From Lusitaniella coriacea LEGE 07157 (GTDB lineage: Bacteria > Cyanobacteriota > Cyanobacteriia > Cyanobacteriales > Spirulinaceae): a DNA stretch of 64,000 nucleotides. Location of the stretch: the NCBI RefSeq assembly GCF_015207425.1, contig NZ_JADEWZ010000005.1, forward strand, positions 1 through 64,000, given 5' to 3'. Each line of letters starts with the position of its first letter. Position 1 is the first letter of the stretch. Below are positions 47,287-56,388 of this stretch, one piece after another. Under the pieces are notes generated by a model. It saw only the letters and a list, made by a program, of their open reading frames with translations, was not told the origin of the DNA and ran no database searches. The translations under genes were made by a program, and so were the position numbers.

Positions 47287-48044
47287 TCGTTTAGAAAACT
47301 ACAGTCAAAATAAAGATTTTTGTCAGCTCTAAGTTTTTCTTCTTCCTCTAGAGTTAACACAAGAACTAATCTAGAGTTTGGCAATCCTTCAGAAATCACA
47401 AATTCGTAACCTGTTGTACTAATCAAGCCATTGATATAATTTAGTAAGCCCTTAATATCTATATCTTCTTCGCAATAGCCAACCTCAATTTTATGTATTG
47501 AACCATTGAAATTGAATTCAACAGTATAGGATTTTGATTGAGGCTGCCAGTATTCTTCTATATCCTGCGGGAGAAAAGAACCGCGAGAAATTTCTGACCA
47601 TCGCGCGATCGTTTTCACATACTCCTTATTTTCCGGACAAATGCAATGCACTTCACGTTCTGACCACGTTCTAGTTTTATCCCATCTCAATAAAAATAAG
47701 TCTTGGCAGGGGGGAATATATTCTACCTCTCGTAGAATGCCTTCCCCTTGTTCGTTAATTTCTACAAACTCATAATAAAACATATGAAGTTCTTCAAATG
47801 TAAAGAGATCGAGTGTATGCGGATGTCGAAGGTCTTTTAAGTGTTGTTCAAATTCTTTCTGTATTGTTTCAATTCGATTTTCTAAGCCTTGCTTTGATAA
47901 ATGGCTATATTGTGGAAAAAATCCAAACTCTTGATAGTATTCAAGAGATGACAAAAGCCACGATCGAACTCGATCTTGAACGTTCTTTAATGAGAAAAAC
48001 TCTTCCCACTCTAGATTGAAAAAGGTATCGGAAATAATAATCAT
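47271..48044 (-). CDS. Hypothetical protein in toxin position behind UPF0175
   Basis: The 257-residue acidic protein starts MIIISDT, the exact opening typical of DUF3368 PIN-fold toxins, but the rest (FFNLEWEEFFSLKNVQDRVR ...) has no PIN motif and no family I recognise. The start overlaps the UPF0175 stop by 4 bases (ATGA), as in UPF0175/DUF3368 pairs. Its last codons run into the CPBP remnant, read antisense. It may be a replaced toxin body fused to the original start, a new effector, or a chance combination. Confidence 0.65.
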   Translation of the reverse strand: MIIISDTFFNLEWEEFFSLKNVQDRVRSWLLSSLEYYQEFGFFPQYSHLSKQGLENRIETIQKEFEQHLKDLRHPHTLDLFTFEELHMFYYEFVEINEQGEGILREVEYIPPCQDLFLLRWDKTRTWSEREVHCICPENKEYVKTIARWSEISRGSFLPQDIEEYWQPQSKSYTVEFNFNGSIHKIEVGYCEEDIDIKGLLNYINGLISTTGYEFVISEGLPNSRLVLVLTLEEEEKLRADKNLYFDCSFLNDYNNH

Positions 48045-48460
48045 TTATCGCCCTCCTCCAAGATCCGCATCGCTTGTTCTACTTCGTTTTCTAACTCCTC
48101 CCGCGTATAATCTGGAAACACTGAAATATCATATTCGCCCATTAAATCCAACAAATCGACCCGATGAATCCCCAATATTTTGGCAGCTTTTCCCGTGCTA
48201 ATATCTCCATGCCGCAATAGGGTCATGATATAAGCTTCTTTAGATTTGCTTTCTGCTTCTTGTTGATGGGCTTTGGGTATATCTCGTACTTGAATCGTCC
48301 AATTAACTTCAAGTTGCGGTAATAGATTGTCTGCGGTTTCTTCTAAACTTTGATGCGCGATTAACAATTTCTCAATTTTCTGCCAGTCGTTGTAATCAAT
48401 TAACACCGAAACCAAGCGATTTTCGGAATCAGTCACGTTTTTTTTATTCGGAAGTCTCAT
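48041..48460 (-). CDS. UPF0175-family antitoxin-like protein
   Basis: This 139-residue protein contains a UPF0175 helix-turn-helix domain (about 75-130: KEAYIMTLLRHGDISTGKAA, KILGIHRVDLLDLMGEYDIS) preceded by about 70 residues that look like a Phd/AbrB-free extension (VLIDYNDWQKIEKLLIAH). UPF0175 proteins act as antitoxins to PIN-like toxins. Its downstream partner overlaps it by 4 bases but is not a normal PIN protein. The length is above the usual 80-90 residues. Confidence 0.82.
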   Translation of the reverse strand: MRLPNKKNVTDSENRLVSVLIDYNDWQKIEKLLIAHQSLEETADNLLPQLEVNWTIQVRDIPKAHQQEAESKSKEAYIMTLLRHGDISTGKAAKILGIHRVDLLDLMGEYDISVFPDYTREELENEVEQAMRILEEGDK

Positions 48461-48555
48461 CAGTGCATTCCTCGTGCAGCCTCCATCTAAAGACTAGCGC
48501 GATCGCGGAAAAATCCACCGAACGTACCACACACATCATCATTTCCCCTGCTGTT

Positions 48556-51255
48556 TTAAACCGGAAAACGGCGCATCTGCGTTGCGGCGAGGCGAGCATT
48601 GATTTGCAAAATTTCAGAAATTCCGGGAATTTGGGGCAATTGCAGCAAGACATCCACTGTGCGGCGCAACATCCTCACAATATCGCCATCATCAAGACTC
48701 GTCTCATCACACAACTGATTCCAATCAACGCTAAAGGCTTCCCCTAACGCCCACTGTTCGACGACTCCCATTAATCGGCGTTCCAACCAAACGGGGAGTG
48801 CAACATTGTGCTGGTGCTGGACTTGATTGAGTCGCCGCCGCGTGTTTTGCAACTTATCGAGGACTTCGAGGGATTCTTGGGAGGGGGCAAAGTTGCTCCA
48901 ACTGTCCTGGCGGGGGGTTTCGGTAATTGCCGCACAGAGGGTTGCAGCAAGTTGGTGAGGGGCAAGGGTTTCTAGTTCTCCGGAGAGGAGGATTAAGGAC
49001 AACCACAGCTCGTTTTCACTGCGAATGGCGGCGGTTGCTTCTCCGAGGGGAGTGGGGACGAATTCATCCAAAGCGCCGAATTCCCGCAAAATTTCGATGA
49101 GGTTGAGAAAATCTTGCCAGTAGTAGGAACGGTTGAGTTGATGGCGTTGATATTTCGATTGACTTTGCTTGAGTTGTTCGCGGAGTGCTAAACGTTTTTT
49201 ATAACGTTTGAGGAGATTTTTGGAATTTCCCCATTGATGCAGGGGGTGATTCTCTAGTTTAGCGGTGAGACGCTCGACTCGCTCTTGATATTCTAGGACT
49301 TCGGGGGCTGGGGTCAAGGGTTGTACGCGATCGCGGATTTGTTGAGCAATGGGTACAGAAGCCGCATCCCCTTTACGGGTTTGACCTTGTTTGAGGGTGA
49401 GTCCGGTAGGGGGAACCAGGGAAGAGAGCGCGCTTTCGGGAAATGAAATGTCTGCAATCCCCACCACATTATTGCTCGCACTCACATACCAGCGATTATT
49501 TGCCCCCAAACAAATGAGATAAGGGGATTGCCCTTTTCCAGGGGCTTTTTCAAACAAAAGGGCGGGAAGGGGTTCCTGGACGGGAATTTGCTTGCCTTTG
49601 AGATAGAAAATTTGACCGGGCGCAATGTCTGTAAGGGTTTTAGCAATTTCCACTTTTTGGGTGGCTTCGGCTTGCTGTTGCAAGACTTTAACCAAGCGAC
49701 GTTCTTCTTTTAAGCGCTCGCTCAGTTTTTCATAATCGGTAAATTGTTTGGGATTGATGGGAGCGAGTTCGATATTGAGTTTAGCAATGTCTGTGGTCAG
49801 GGACGCGATCGCCTGCTGTTCTGGGGCAAGTTTGCGTTGGGCAAGATATTCCGCAAAACTTCGTTCTAATAAGTCTTTTGCCTCTTTAATCGTGTGCTTT
49901 TGCAATAAATTAAGCACCATGCCATAGGACGGCGTAAACCAACTTCTGAGGGGTTCTGGGGTAGCCGTTGCCAGGTAAGCGGCTTCTTTTGCCCCTTCAA
50001 AGGGCGTTTGTACCGTAACGACATGACCGATTGTATCCATTCCTCGTCGTCCCGCGCGCCCGGAGATTTGCAGGAATTCGGAGGGGGTGAGCAAGCGGTG
50101 TCCGTCGTCGCTGCGTTTGGAAAGAGCGGATAGCACTGTTGTCCGTGCGGGCATATTGATCCCGGCGGCGAGAGTGGCGGTGGCAAAAACCACTTTCACC
50201 AACCCCGCTTCAAACAGTTCTTCGACTAAGCTTTTCCAATCCGGGAGAAGTCCGGCGTGGTGGGAGGCAATACCCCGCGTGAGGGGTTCAAACTGTCCGT
50301 TCTTGGATGCTTCGGGATGTTGTTGGATAAATTCATCAATACGCTGTTGAATGCGACGGGCTTCGTTCGGATTGACAAGGGTTTTCTCGCTTAATATGTC
50401 CACCGCGCGATCGCATCCCCGACGGCTGAAGATCAGGTAAATTGCCGGAAGCATATCTCGCTCTTGCAATTGGGAAATGACCAAAGGAATTGAGGGACAG
50501 TCTTCCATTCTGCGCCGCCGCCGTTTGTGGGGATGCTTTGCTTTGAGTTTGGGGTTAATTTGAGTTTGTTTGCCGTTGAGCAGGGGAACGAGTCCTTTCA
50601 CCGTACTGAAGTAAAAGCGCAGGGGAACGGGGCGAAAGTCGGAGTTAATCAGAGTGCAATCGTTTTCTTCCGTTTCCTCCTGTTGTGCTGAAGCGCGCAC
50701 GCTGGAGATCCAATCTGTTAATTCCTGGGGGTTGCCAATGGTTGCAGAGAGGGCGACAAGTTGAATTTGTGTGGGACAGTAAATAATCGATTCTTCCCAT
50801 ACCGTACCGCGCTGGCGATCGCTCAAGTAATGGCATTCATCGAGAATCACCGCCCCAATATCCCTGACAGAAGTCCCCACTTGCCCAATGGGGGTTTCGT
50901 AGAGCATATTGCGGAAAATTTCTGTGGTCATCACCACGACAGGGGCTTTAACGTTGATCAGAATATCTCCGGTGATCAAACCAACAAGTTCTTCGCCGAA
51001 CTTTTGTTGAAAGTCTCTTAGTTTCTGATTGGAGAGGGCTTTAAGGGGGGTTGTGTAGAAAACGCGCTGTCCTTGCGCTAATGCCCGATGAATTGCGTAT
51101 TCGCCAATGAGAGTTTTTCCCGATCCCGTCGGCGCGCAAACTACAACGGATTGACCCGCATCGAGTGCCGCGATCGCGTCTTTCTGGAAATCATCGAGTT
51201 CAAAGGGAAAGAGAGTTTCGAGATTCAAATTGGTAGGGCTTTGAGGAAGGTTCAC
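48556..51255 (-). CDS. Ski2/Mtr4-like DExH-box RNA helicase
   Basis: This 899-residue helicase has Walker A APTGSGKT (residues 41-48), DECH box (about 136-139), SATIGN motif III and HRLLTPSEFLQISGRAGRRG motif VI. The C-terminal 150 residues match the DSHCT domain of Ski2/Mtr4 helicases. Plant chloroplast ISE2 is a related protein involved in RNA processing; the cyanobacterial role is likely RNA remodelling. The start is GTG 51253-51255. No partner exoribonuclease is adjacent. Confidence 0.92.
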   Translation of the reverse strand: MNLPQSPTNLNLETLFPFELDDFQKDAIAALDAGQSVVVCAPTGSGKTLIGEYAIHRALAQGQRVFYTTPLKALSNQKLRDFQQKFGEELVGLITGDILINVKAPVVVMTTEIFRNMLYETPIGQVGTSVRDIGAVILDECHYLSDRQRGTVWEESIIYCPTQIQLVALSATIGNPQELTDWISSVRASAQQEETEENDCTLINSDFRPVPLRFYFSTVKGLVPLLNGKQTQINPKLKAKHPHKRRRRRMEDCPSIPLVISQLQERDMLPAIYLIFSRRGCDRAVDILSEKTLVNPNEARRIQQRIDEFIQQHPEASKNGQFEPLTRGIASHHAGLLPDWKSLVEELFEAGLVKVVFATATLAAGINMPARTTVLSALSKRSDDGHRLLTPSEFLQISGRAGRRGMDTIGHVVTVQTPFEGAKEAAYLATATPEPLRSWFTPSYGMVLNLLQKHTIKEAKDLLERSFAEYLAQRKLAPEQQAIASLTTDIAKLNIELAPINPKQFTDYEKLSERLKEERRLVKVLQQQAEATQKVEIAKTLTDIAPGQIFYLKGKQIPVQEPLPALLFEKAPGKGQSPYLICLGANNRWYVSASNNVVGIADISFPESALSSLVPPTGLTLKQGQTRKGDAASVPIAQQIRDRVQPLTPAPEVLEYQERVERLTAKLENHPLHQWGNSKNLLKRYKKRLALREQLKQSQSKYQRHQLNRSYYWQDFLNLIEILREFGALDEFVPTPLGEATAAIRSENELWLSLILLSGELETLAPHQLAATLCAAITETPRQDSWSNFAPSQESLEVLDKLQNTRRRLNQVQHQHNVALPVWLERRLMGVVEQWALGEAFSVDWNQLCDETSLDDGDIVRMLRRTVDVLLQLPQIPGISEILQINARLAATQMRRFPV

Positions 51256-51484
51256 GCAAGGTTTTTAGAGAAATGACCGAATCGTATCAACATGAATGTT
51301 AATGACCCACTGCTTCTATTTTGACACTCTCTTGACTTTCATGCAGAGGAATGGGTTGATTCGGGGCAATGCAACATTACTTCTTAAGGGGAAATAAAAA
51401 CGATCGTCCTCAATTCCGCTCTCCGTCACCGACTGTGGGAAACTGAATATATCATTTTGTGTATTCATTTAGACGCGCGCAGTT

Positions 51485-52555
51485 ATGAGTGAAAATCATC
51501 CGTCTCAACTTTCTGAAGAGACTGCCCAAACCCTGCTGTTGCAGTTGCGACGCAAGGAAGGAACATGGGTGGATTGGGGAAAAGCTTGCCACCAACTCCA
51601 AAAGGCGGGTTATCTCACAGCGCAGATTTTTGAGGAGACGGGTTTTGAGGGAAGTCAGCAAAATCTTGTTATCGTTGCAGCGCAGGTGTATGAGAGTTTG
51701 ACGAAGGTGGATGCGTCTGAGGCGCTTCTGAGTTACTGTCGCGGACCCCGTAGCGATGTATTGTATGAGTTTCGCATCCTCGGTCAGTCGCAACGCCTAG
51801 CGGCGGCAAAGTTGGCGATGGAAAAGCAGTTGGATGTGGACGATGCAAAGGAGGTGGCGCGGGCAATTAAGCAGTTTTCTCGCTTTTCGCGTTCCCCAGA
51901 AGGGTTTTCTTCGGATCCCGGCGACGCGGTGGCGTATCAGTGCTGGCAAAGGGCGCGGTCAAAAAAAGACCTACAGGCGCGATCGCGCCTCATTGCCAAG
52001 GGATTAAGATTTGCTCAATCCTCCACCGCCAGAGAACGAATCGAGCAGCTTCTGAGCGATTTTACGGTGGTTTCAGCCCAACGCGCTCCCCTCCTTCCCT
52101 TATATCGCTTGCAAGAGGAAGAACAAATTCCCCGAGTCATTCCAGTAGCGGGAGAAATGCCCCTCACTCCCAAAGATATCGAAGCCATCGCGAAAGTTGA
52201 AAAAATCGAACCCTTTGGGATGGTTCAATATTCCGGTAGCGGTGCTTACGTTCCCATTCCCGGTTGGCAAGCGGTTTTGAGGGCAGAAGACCCCGTCGCC
52301 CTGTTCTGCAATAGCGATCGATTGCCCGACGCAGAAGTCCGTTCCTTTGAACGAGTCGCGATTGTGGTAGATCGAGATGCGAAAGAGTGGGATGCAAACA
52401 GTTATTTTCTCGTGGAACAAGAAGGGGAATTGGATATTCAATGGTTTCCCGAAGCACCCAAATTCCCCATTCTCGGTCAAGTTATTGTGATTTTGCGTCC
52501 CAAGCGGATTCTCGATGAGGATAATTTGATGGAGCCGTGGCAAATGGATGATTGA
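51485..52555 (+). CDS. raf1: Rubisco accumulation factor 1
   Basis: The 356-residue chaperone stabilises RbcL dimers during Rubisco assembly. It matches Raf1 in length and layout: N-terminal helical domain (about 1-200; TLLLQLRRKEGTWVDWGKAC, EALLSYCRGPRSDVLYEFR), linker, and C-terminal beta-rich dimerisation domain (PVAGEMPLTPKDIEAIAKVE to the end). ATG 51485. rbcL/rbcS are not in this window. The next gene, a Ser/Thr kinase, starts 72 bases on. Confidence 0.95.
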   Translation: MSENHPSQLSEETAQTLLLQLRRKEGTWVDWGKACHQLQKAGYLTAQIFEETGFEGSQQNLVIVAAQVYESLTKVDASEALLSYCRGPRSDVLYEFRILGQSQRLAAAKLAMEKQLDVDDAKEVARAIKQFSRFSRSPEGFSSDPGDAVAYQCWQRARSKKDLQARSRLIAKGLRFAQSSTARERIEQLLSDFTVVSAQRAPLLPLYRLQEEEQIPRVIPVAGEMPLTPKDIEAIAKVEKIEPFGMVQYSGSGAYVPIPGWQAVLRAEDPVALFCNSDRLPDAEVRSFERVAIVVDRDAKEWDANSYFLVEQEGELDIQWFPEAPKFPILGQVIVILRPKRILDEDNLMEPWQMDD

Positions 52556-52627
52556 ACTGCGCGATTCCCTCACACCCGATTTACCCGTTTTCCTGCAACA
52601 ATTGAACAAATCCCATTCTCAAAAGGT

Positions 52628-53641
52628 ATGGTTTGGAAACCCGGAAAGCAGTTGCACGAGAATCAATACACGATACAGCGCGTGTTAGGGCGAGGGCGTT
52701 TTGGCGTGACGTATTTGGCACGCGATCGCGATAATATTCCTATTGCGATTAAAACGCCCAATCCAGAAACCCTCAGTCAACCCGAATTTGAACGACTGCA
52801 AGCGGTGTTTGTCACCGAAGCGGTTAAGTTGGCGAAGTGCCAACACCCTCACATCGTCACCACCGAAGAACCTTTCCAGGAAGAGGGAATTTGGTGCATT
52901 GTGATGGAATATATCGACGGGGTTGACCTTGCCAGTCGCGCCCAAGCCATTTTACCGGAAGCCGAAGCGCTGCAATACATTCAACAAATTGGCGAGGCGT
53001 TGATTGAAGTCCATGAAAATAACTTGTTGCACCGCGATATTCGACCGGGGAATATTATGGTACGGGCGGGAAAAGCCGAAGCCATCCTCATTGATTTTGG
53101 CTTGGCGATGGATTTTGACAACGAATTAAGCGTTACGCGAACCGAAGAGATAATGAAGGGTTTCGCCCCAATTGAATTGTACGCGCGATCGTCACAGCGC
53201 GGTGCGTACACGGATATCTACGCATTGGGTGCAACGCTGTACGTTCTCTTGACAGGAAAAACACCTGCGGGTGCGGACGAACGCCAAATGTCCGGAGTTA
53301 AACTCATTCCACCCAAGGAGCATAATCCCGCCATTAGCCGTAAAATAAATCGTGCAATTCTCTGGGCGATGGAATTGGACGCGAATCAACGTCCTCAATC
53401 GGTGCAAGAGTGGTTAAAAGACGGTTTGGATTTGGAGATCGATCCTGCTGCAATTCAGCAATCTTCAAACACAGAACAAACAACCGTTTCTAAACCCAAA
53501 ATTGAAACCTGGAAATTAGTCATCGCAGGAATTGCTGCACTCGGCGCTCTCTTAGCAGGATTGTCGGGACTTGCCGATCTTTTTGATAGTTTGAAACCCG
53601 ATAATTCTCCCCCACCGCCTGCCAATTCTTCACCTAATTAA
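52628..53641 (+). CDS. Serine/threonine protein kinase with C-terminal membrane anchor
   Basis: The 337-residue Hanks-type kinase has glycine loop GRGRFGVTY (21-29), Lys42, HRDIRPGN (catalytic Asp137) and DFG (Asp156). A single membrane helix follows at about 297-317 and then a short Pro-rich tail. There is no sensor domain. It precedes the kinase-FGE gene at 53775 and the two are paralogues over the kinase domain; they may form a cascade or one may be the truncated relative of the other. Confidence 0.93.
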   Translation: MVWKPGKQLHENQYTIQRVLGRGRFGVTYLARDRDNIPIAIKTPNPETLSQPEFERLQAVFVTEAVKLAKCQHPHIVTTEEPFQEEGIWCIVMEYIDGVDLASRAQAILPEAEALQYIQQIGEALIEVHENNLLHRDIRPGNIMVRAGKAEAILIDFGLAMDFDNELSVTRTEEIMKGFAPIELYARSSQRGAYTDIYALGATLYVLLTGKTPAGADERQMSGVKLIPPKEHNPAISRKINRAILWAMELDANQRPQSVQEWLKDGLDLEIDPAAIQQSSNTEQTTVSKPKIETWKLVIAGIAALGALLAGLSGLADLFDSLKPDNSPPPPANSSPN

Positions 53642-53774
53642 ACAAGGGTGTAGATTCAGAGGTTGAAGCAGTGACGGCTGATTATTAGCAGAAATTGCGA
53701 GTGTCTATTTTGGGTAGCGATTCGCAATAAACATGAGTTAAGGGAATCTCAAGGGCAGCGAAGGCTTAGAGATT

Positions 53775-55874
53775 GTGCCAAAATGGGGTCAGCCTACGGA
53801 AAACTACGCACTCATGGACTGGCAGCCAGAGCATCAGCTTCAAAACGGGAAATACATAATCAAGGAAGTTCTGGGAAAAGGAGGATTTGGGGTTACTTAT
53901 AAAGCACTGCTCAATCCCCTGAACGAGCAAGTCGTTATTAAAACAACCTACGAATACCGTAAAAACAGCTCAACTTACGATCAATATGTGCAGCAATTCG
54001 AGCGAGAGGGGCAAAAGATGGCGCAACTCTCTGGCGAGTTTCATCCGCATATCGTTCGGGTGCGCGATTGGTTTGTGGAGGATGAGAAACCTTATCTGGT
54101 AATGGATTTCGTGCCGGGAAAGGATTTATTTAAGGTCGTGCGCAGCAAGGGAAGATTGCCGGAAGCGGAGGCGATAGGCTGTATTCAACAGATTGGGGAT
54201 GCGTTGGTGACGAGCCATCACATGGGATTGGTGCATCGAGATATTCACCCCGGTAACATTATTTTGCGACGGAAGAGCCATGCAGTTTTGATTGATTTTG
54301 GTTTGGCGAAAGAGATTGTTCCTTCTACCATCAGTTCGACAGGGATTGGGGGAAATCGCGGTTTTGCGCCTTACGAACAATTGGTGCGCGGTAGCCGAGA
54401 ACCAAATGTGGATGTGTATGGTTTGGCAGCAACTTTATATTATGTGGTAACGGGTCAATGTCCTCTAGATTCCTATACGCGAAAGATCGATGATTTCCCA
54501 TTGATTGCACCCCAGGAAATCGTTCCTCACCTCAGCAAGCGGTTAAATGAAGCGATTGTGCAAGGGATGGCGTTGGAAGCGAAAGATCGCCCACAGTCGA
54601 TGCAAGACTGGTTGAGGTTGCTGGAAGCACCGCGAGAGACTGTAACTCCTGTAGAAACGCCTTCACCGCCAAGTCCGCCACCTGCACCCGCTAGAACTGA
54701 ACCGAAAGAAAGGAATGCACCGCCTTCAGAAACACCCAAAGCCGTCTTGCCACCAAACCCAACACCCACACCCAAAAAAGCTGTTTCTCGAAAAAAAATA
54801 ACACCAAAGCCTGTCTCACCTAAGCCAGCGAGAACTGTGCAGAGAAATTCGCCTCCTCAGAGAGTAAGGGGAAATGTAACGCGAGCAAAGTTTCTCAGAT
54901 GGTTGGGATTTGGGAGTGCGGGAATCGTGATAACGATTGTTGCGGGTTCGCTGTTGTCGAGAGAGTCCGATACAAGTCCAGATGTAGATACAAGTCCAGA
55001 CATTGACTTCAACGATCTTCCCAACCTTCCCGACTCAGCAAGTGCTTTTGAATTTGAGGCTGTAACAGTGAATAACAAGGGTGAGATTGTTAAACGCCAA
55101 TCTCACCAAGCAAAGTCTTTTGCCGAAGATTTGGGTAGTGGGGTCAAGTTAGAGATGGTTGCGATTCCAGGCGGTACATTTTGGATGGGTTCACCGGAAG
55201 GAGAGGGATTTGATAGTGGGAAGCCACAGCATGAAGTGAGCGTCACACCTTTCTTTATCGGTAAATACGAAGTTACTCAGGAACAGTGGAAAGCCGTTGC
55301 TGCACTACCAAAAATCGAGCGCGACTTAGAACCAGACCCATCTTCTTTTAGAGGAGCAAAGCATCCGGTAGAGCGTGTTTCCTGGTACGACACAGAAGAA
55401 TTTTGTAAGCGGTTATCGAAACAGACAGGACATGAATATCGACTTCCCAGCGAGGCGGAGTGGGAGTACGCTTGTCGTGCGGGGACGACAACCCCTTTTC
55501 ACTTTGGTGCAACTCTAACCGATCAATTAGCCAATTATGATGCTAGCGAAATCTATGCCAACGAACCAAAGGGGGAATATCGCCAACAGACGACAGAGGT
55601 TGGAAGTTTTCCCTTCAATGCTTTTGGTGTGTACGATATGCACGGAAATGTCTGGGAATGGTGCGCTGACCATTGGCACGATAATTATAATGGAGTGCCT
55701 AACGATGGAACTATATGGCTAAGTAGTAATGAAGATGGCGCTCGCCTGCTGCGGGGTGGTTCTTGGGACTACTATCCTAGGTGCTGCCGTTCCGCGAGTC
55801 GCTATTGGGACTATCCGGGTAGCCGCAGCTACGCTATCGGTTTTCGGGTTGCGTGCGTGGCGGCGAGGACTTAA
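53775..55874 (+). CDS. Serine/threonine kinase fused to an FGE-sulfatase (C-type-lectin fold) domain; DGR target protein
   Basis: The 699-residue protein reads: kinase (about 25-285; GKGGFGVTY, Lys56, HRDIHPGN with Asp156, DFG Asp174), Pro-rich linker (290-365), one membrane helix (about 375-395), then an FGE-sulfatase/SUMF1-type domain (about 453-699; GGTFWMGSPEGE, EVTQEQW, RLPSEAEWEYACRAGT, NVWEWCADHW, LLRGGSW, GFRVA). The predicted layout is a cytoplasmic kinase and an exposed sensor. The last 42 codons hold a DGR variable repeat (see 55745-55867). The frame opens at GTG 53775; ATG 53814 (MDWQPEHQLQNGKY) fits related kinases better and may be the true start. FGE domains of this type are known DGR targets. 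Confidence 0.93.
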   Translation: MPKWGQPTENYALMDWQPEHQLQNGKYIIKEVLGKGGFGVTYKALLNPLNEQVVIKTTYEYRKNSSTYDQYVQQFEREGQKMAQLSGEFHPHIVRVRDWFVEDEKPYLVMDFVPGKDLFKVVRSKGRLPEAEAIGCIQQIGDALVTSHHMGLVHRDIHPGNIILRRKSHAVLIDFGLAKEIVPSTISSTGIGGNRGFAPYEQLVRGSREPNVDVYGLAATLYYVVTGQCPLDSYTRKIDDFPLIAPQEIVPHLSKRLNEAIVQGMALEAKDRPQSMQDWLRLLEAPRETVTPVETPSPPSPPPAPARTEPKERNAPPSETPKAVLPPNPTPTPKKAVSRKKITPKPVSPKPARTVQRNSPPQRVRGNVTRAKFLRWLGFGSAGIVITIVAGSLLSRESDTSPDVDTSPDIDFNDLPNLPDSASAFEFEAVTVNNKGEIVKRQSHQAKSFAEDLGSGVKLEMVAIPGGTFWMGSPEGEGFDSGKPQHEVSVTPFFIGKYEVTQEQWKAVAALPKIERDLEPDPSSFRGAKHPVERVSWYDTEEFCKRLSKQTGHEYRLPSEAEWEYACRAGTTTPFHFGATLTDQLANYDASEIYANEPKGEYRQQTTEVGSFPFNAFGVYDMHGNVWEWCADHWHDNYNGVPNDGTIWLSSNEDGARLLRGGSWDYYPRCCRSASRYWDYPGSRSYAIGFRVACVAART
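55745..55867 (+). repeat. DGR variable repeat (VR) inside the FGE domain
   Basis: 123 bases aligned without gaps to the template at 56066-56188. All 15 mismatches fall at template adenines (7 to G, 7 to T, 1 to C). In protein terms residues 665-687 change: Asn becomes D, Y, Y, C, S, Y, D, Y, S, S, Y or A, and one Arg becomes Trp. Flanking blocks (22 bases at 5', 32 at 3') are identical. The 3' block is the expected initiation-of-mutagenic-homology (IMH) segment. Confidence 0.97.
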
Positions 55875-55908
55875 TTTGCCCTCTACACTCTTCCCCTCTT
55901 ACCCTTTG

Positions 55909-55922
55909 CCGCCTTACGGCGG
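55909..55922. promoter_or_regulatory. GC-rich hairpin just downstream of the VR
   Basis: CCGCC-TTAC-GGCGG, a perfect 5-bp stem with a 4-base loop (GTAA on the other strand), 42 bases past the VR. In Bordetella phage BPP-1 a small GC-rich hairpin or cruciform with a tetraloop near IMH promotes retrohoming; this could be the counterpart here. Confidence 0.5.
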
Positions 55923-56065
55923 ATCGAATTTCTTGGAAATTGTAAAGTTTTGTAAAGAGATGCGATTCTCTTTCATCTCAACCCTTATTTTAAACGAAAG
56001 ACTGCCAACAGATATTTAGTTCTCTCGCGTTGGCGAGAAGCTAGAGAAGGGGTTGGGGTATTAAA

Positions 56066-56188
56066 CCTGCTGCGGGGTGGTTCTTGGAACAACAATCCTA
56101 GGAACTGCCGTTCCGCGAATCGCAATAGGAACAATCCGGGTAACCGCAACAACAATATCGGTTTTCGGGTTGCGTGCGTGGCGGCGAG
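56066..56188 (+). repeat. DGR template repeat (TR), non-coding
   Basis: Adenine-rich near-copy of the VR, 198 bases past the VR and in the same orientation, the canonical order. Read in the VR frame it gives 12 AAY codons and 2 AGG codons, none of which can become a stop by adenine change alone. It is out of any gene. A TCTCGC/GCGAGA hairpin (56023-56038) precedes it. Canonical TRs are followed by the RT gene; here none follows. Confidence 0.95.
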
Positions 56189-56208
56189 TACTCTTCTGTG
56201 CCAGAACT

Positions 56209-56260
56209 GATAGGTGGGAATCTATCGGGCGTGCCAAGTGAAGAGTCCAAACCTCGACTC
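56209..56260 (+). ncRNA. Possible structured RNA segment after the template repeat
   Basis: Two short hairpins follow the TR: GATAG/CTATC (56209-56226) and GAGTC/GACTC (56243-56260). TR RNA needs a structured 3' flank for cDNA synthesis in the BPP-1 system; these stems are candidates. They are short, so support is weak. Confidence 0.3.
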
Positions 56261-56388
56261 CTGTGGTGTCGGCGACGATGCCCAAAAATAAACCTGAGTC
56301 AGATAGCTTGGTAGGTTCGCCGAACAGTTGTCTGGCTCTTTGCCATCATGGGCTATCTCTCCAAACCCCCTTAGAAAGCAGTGGCGCT

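Noticed and set aside
55729-56019. 96-codon frame overlapping the VR, considered as an Avd gene
   Set aside because: Two-fifths of it is an out-of-frame reading of the kinase-FGE C-terminus, and the rest lacks the four-helix pattern of Avd.
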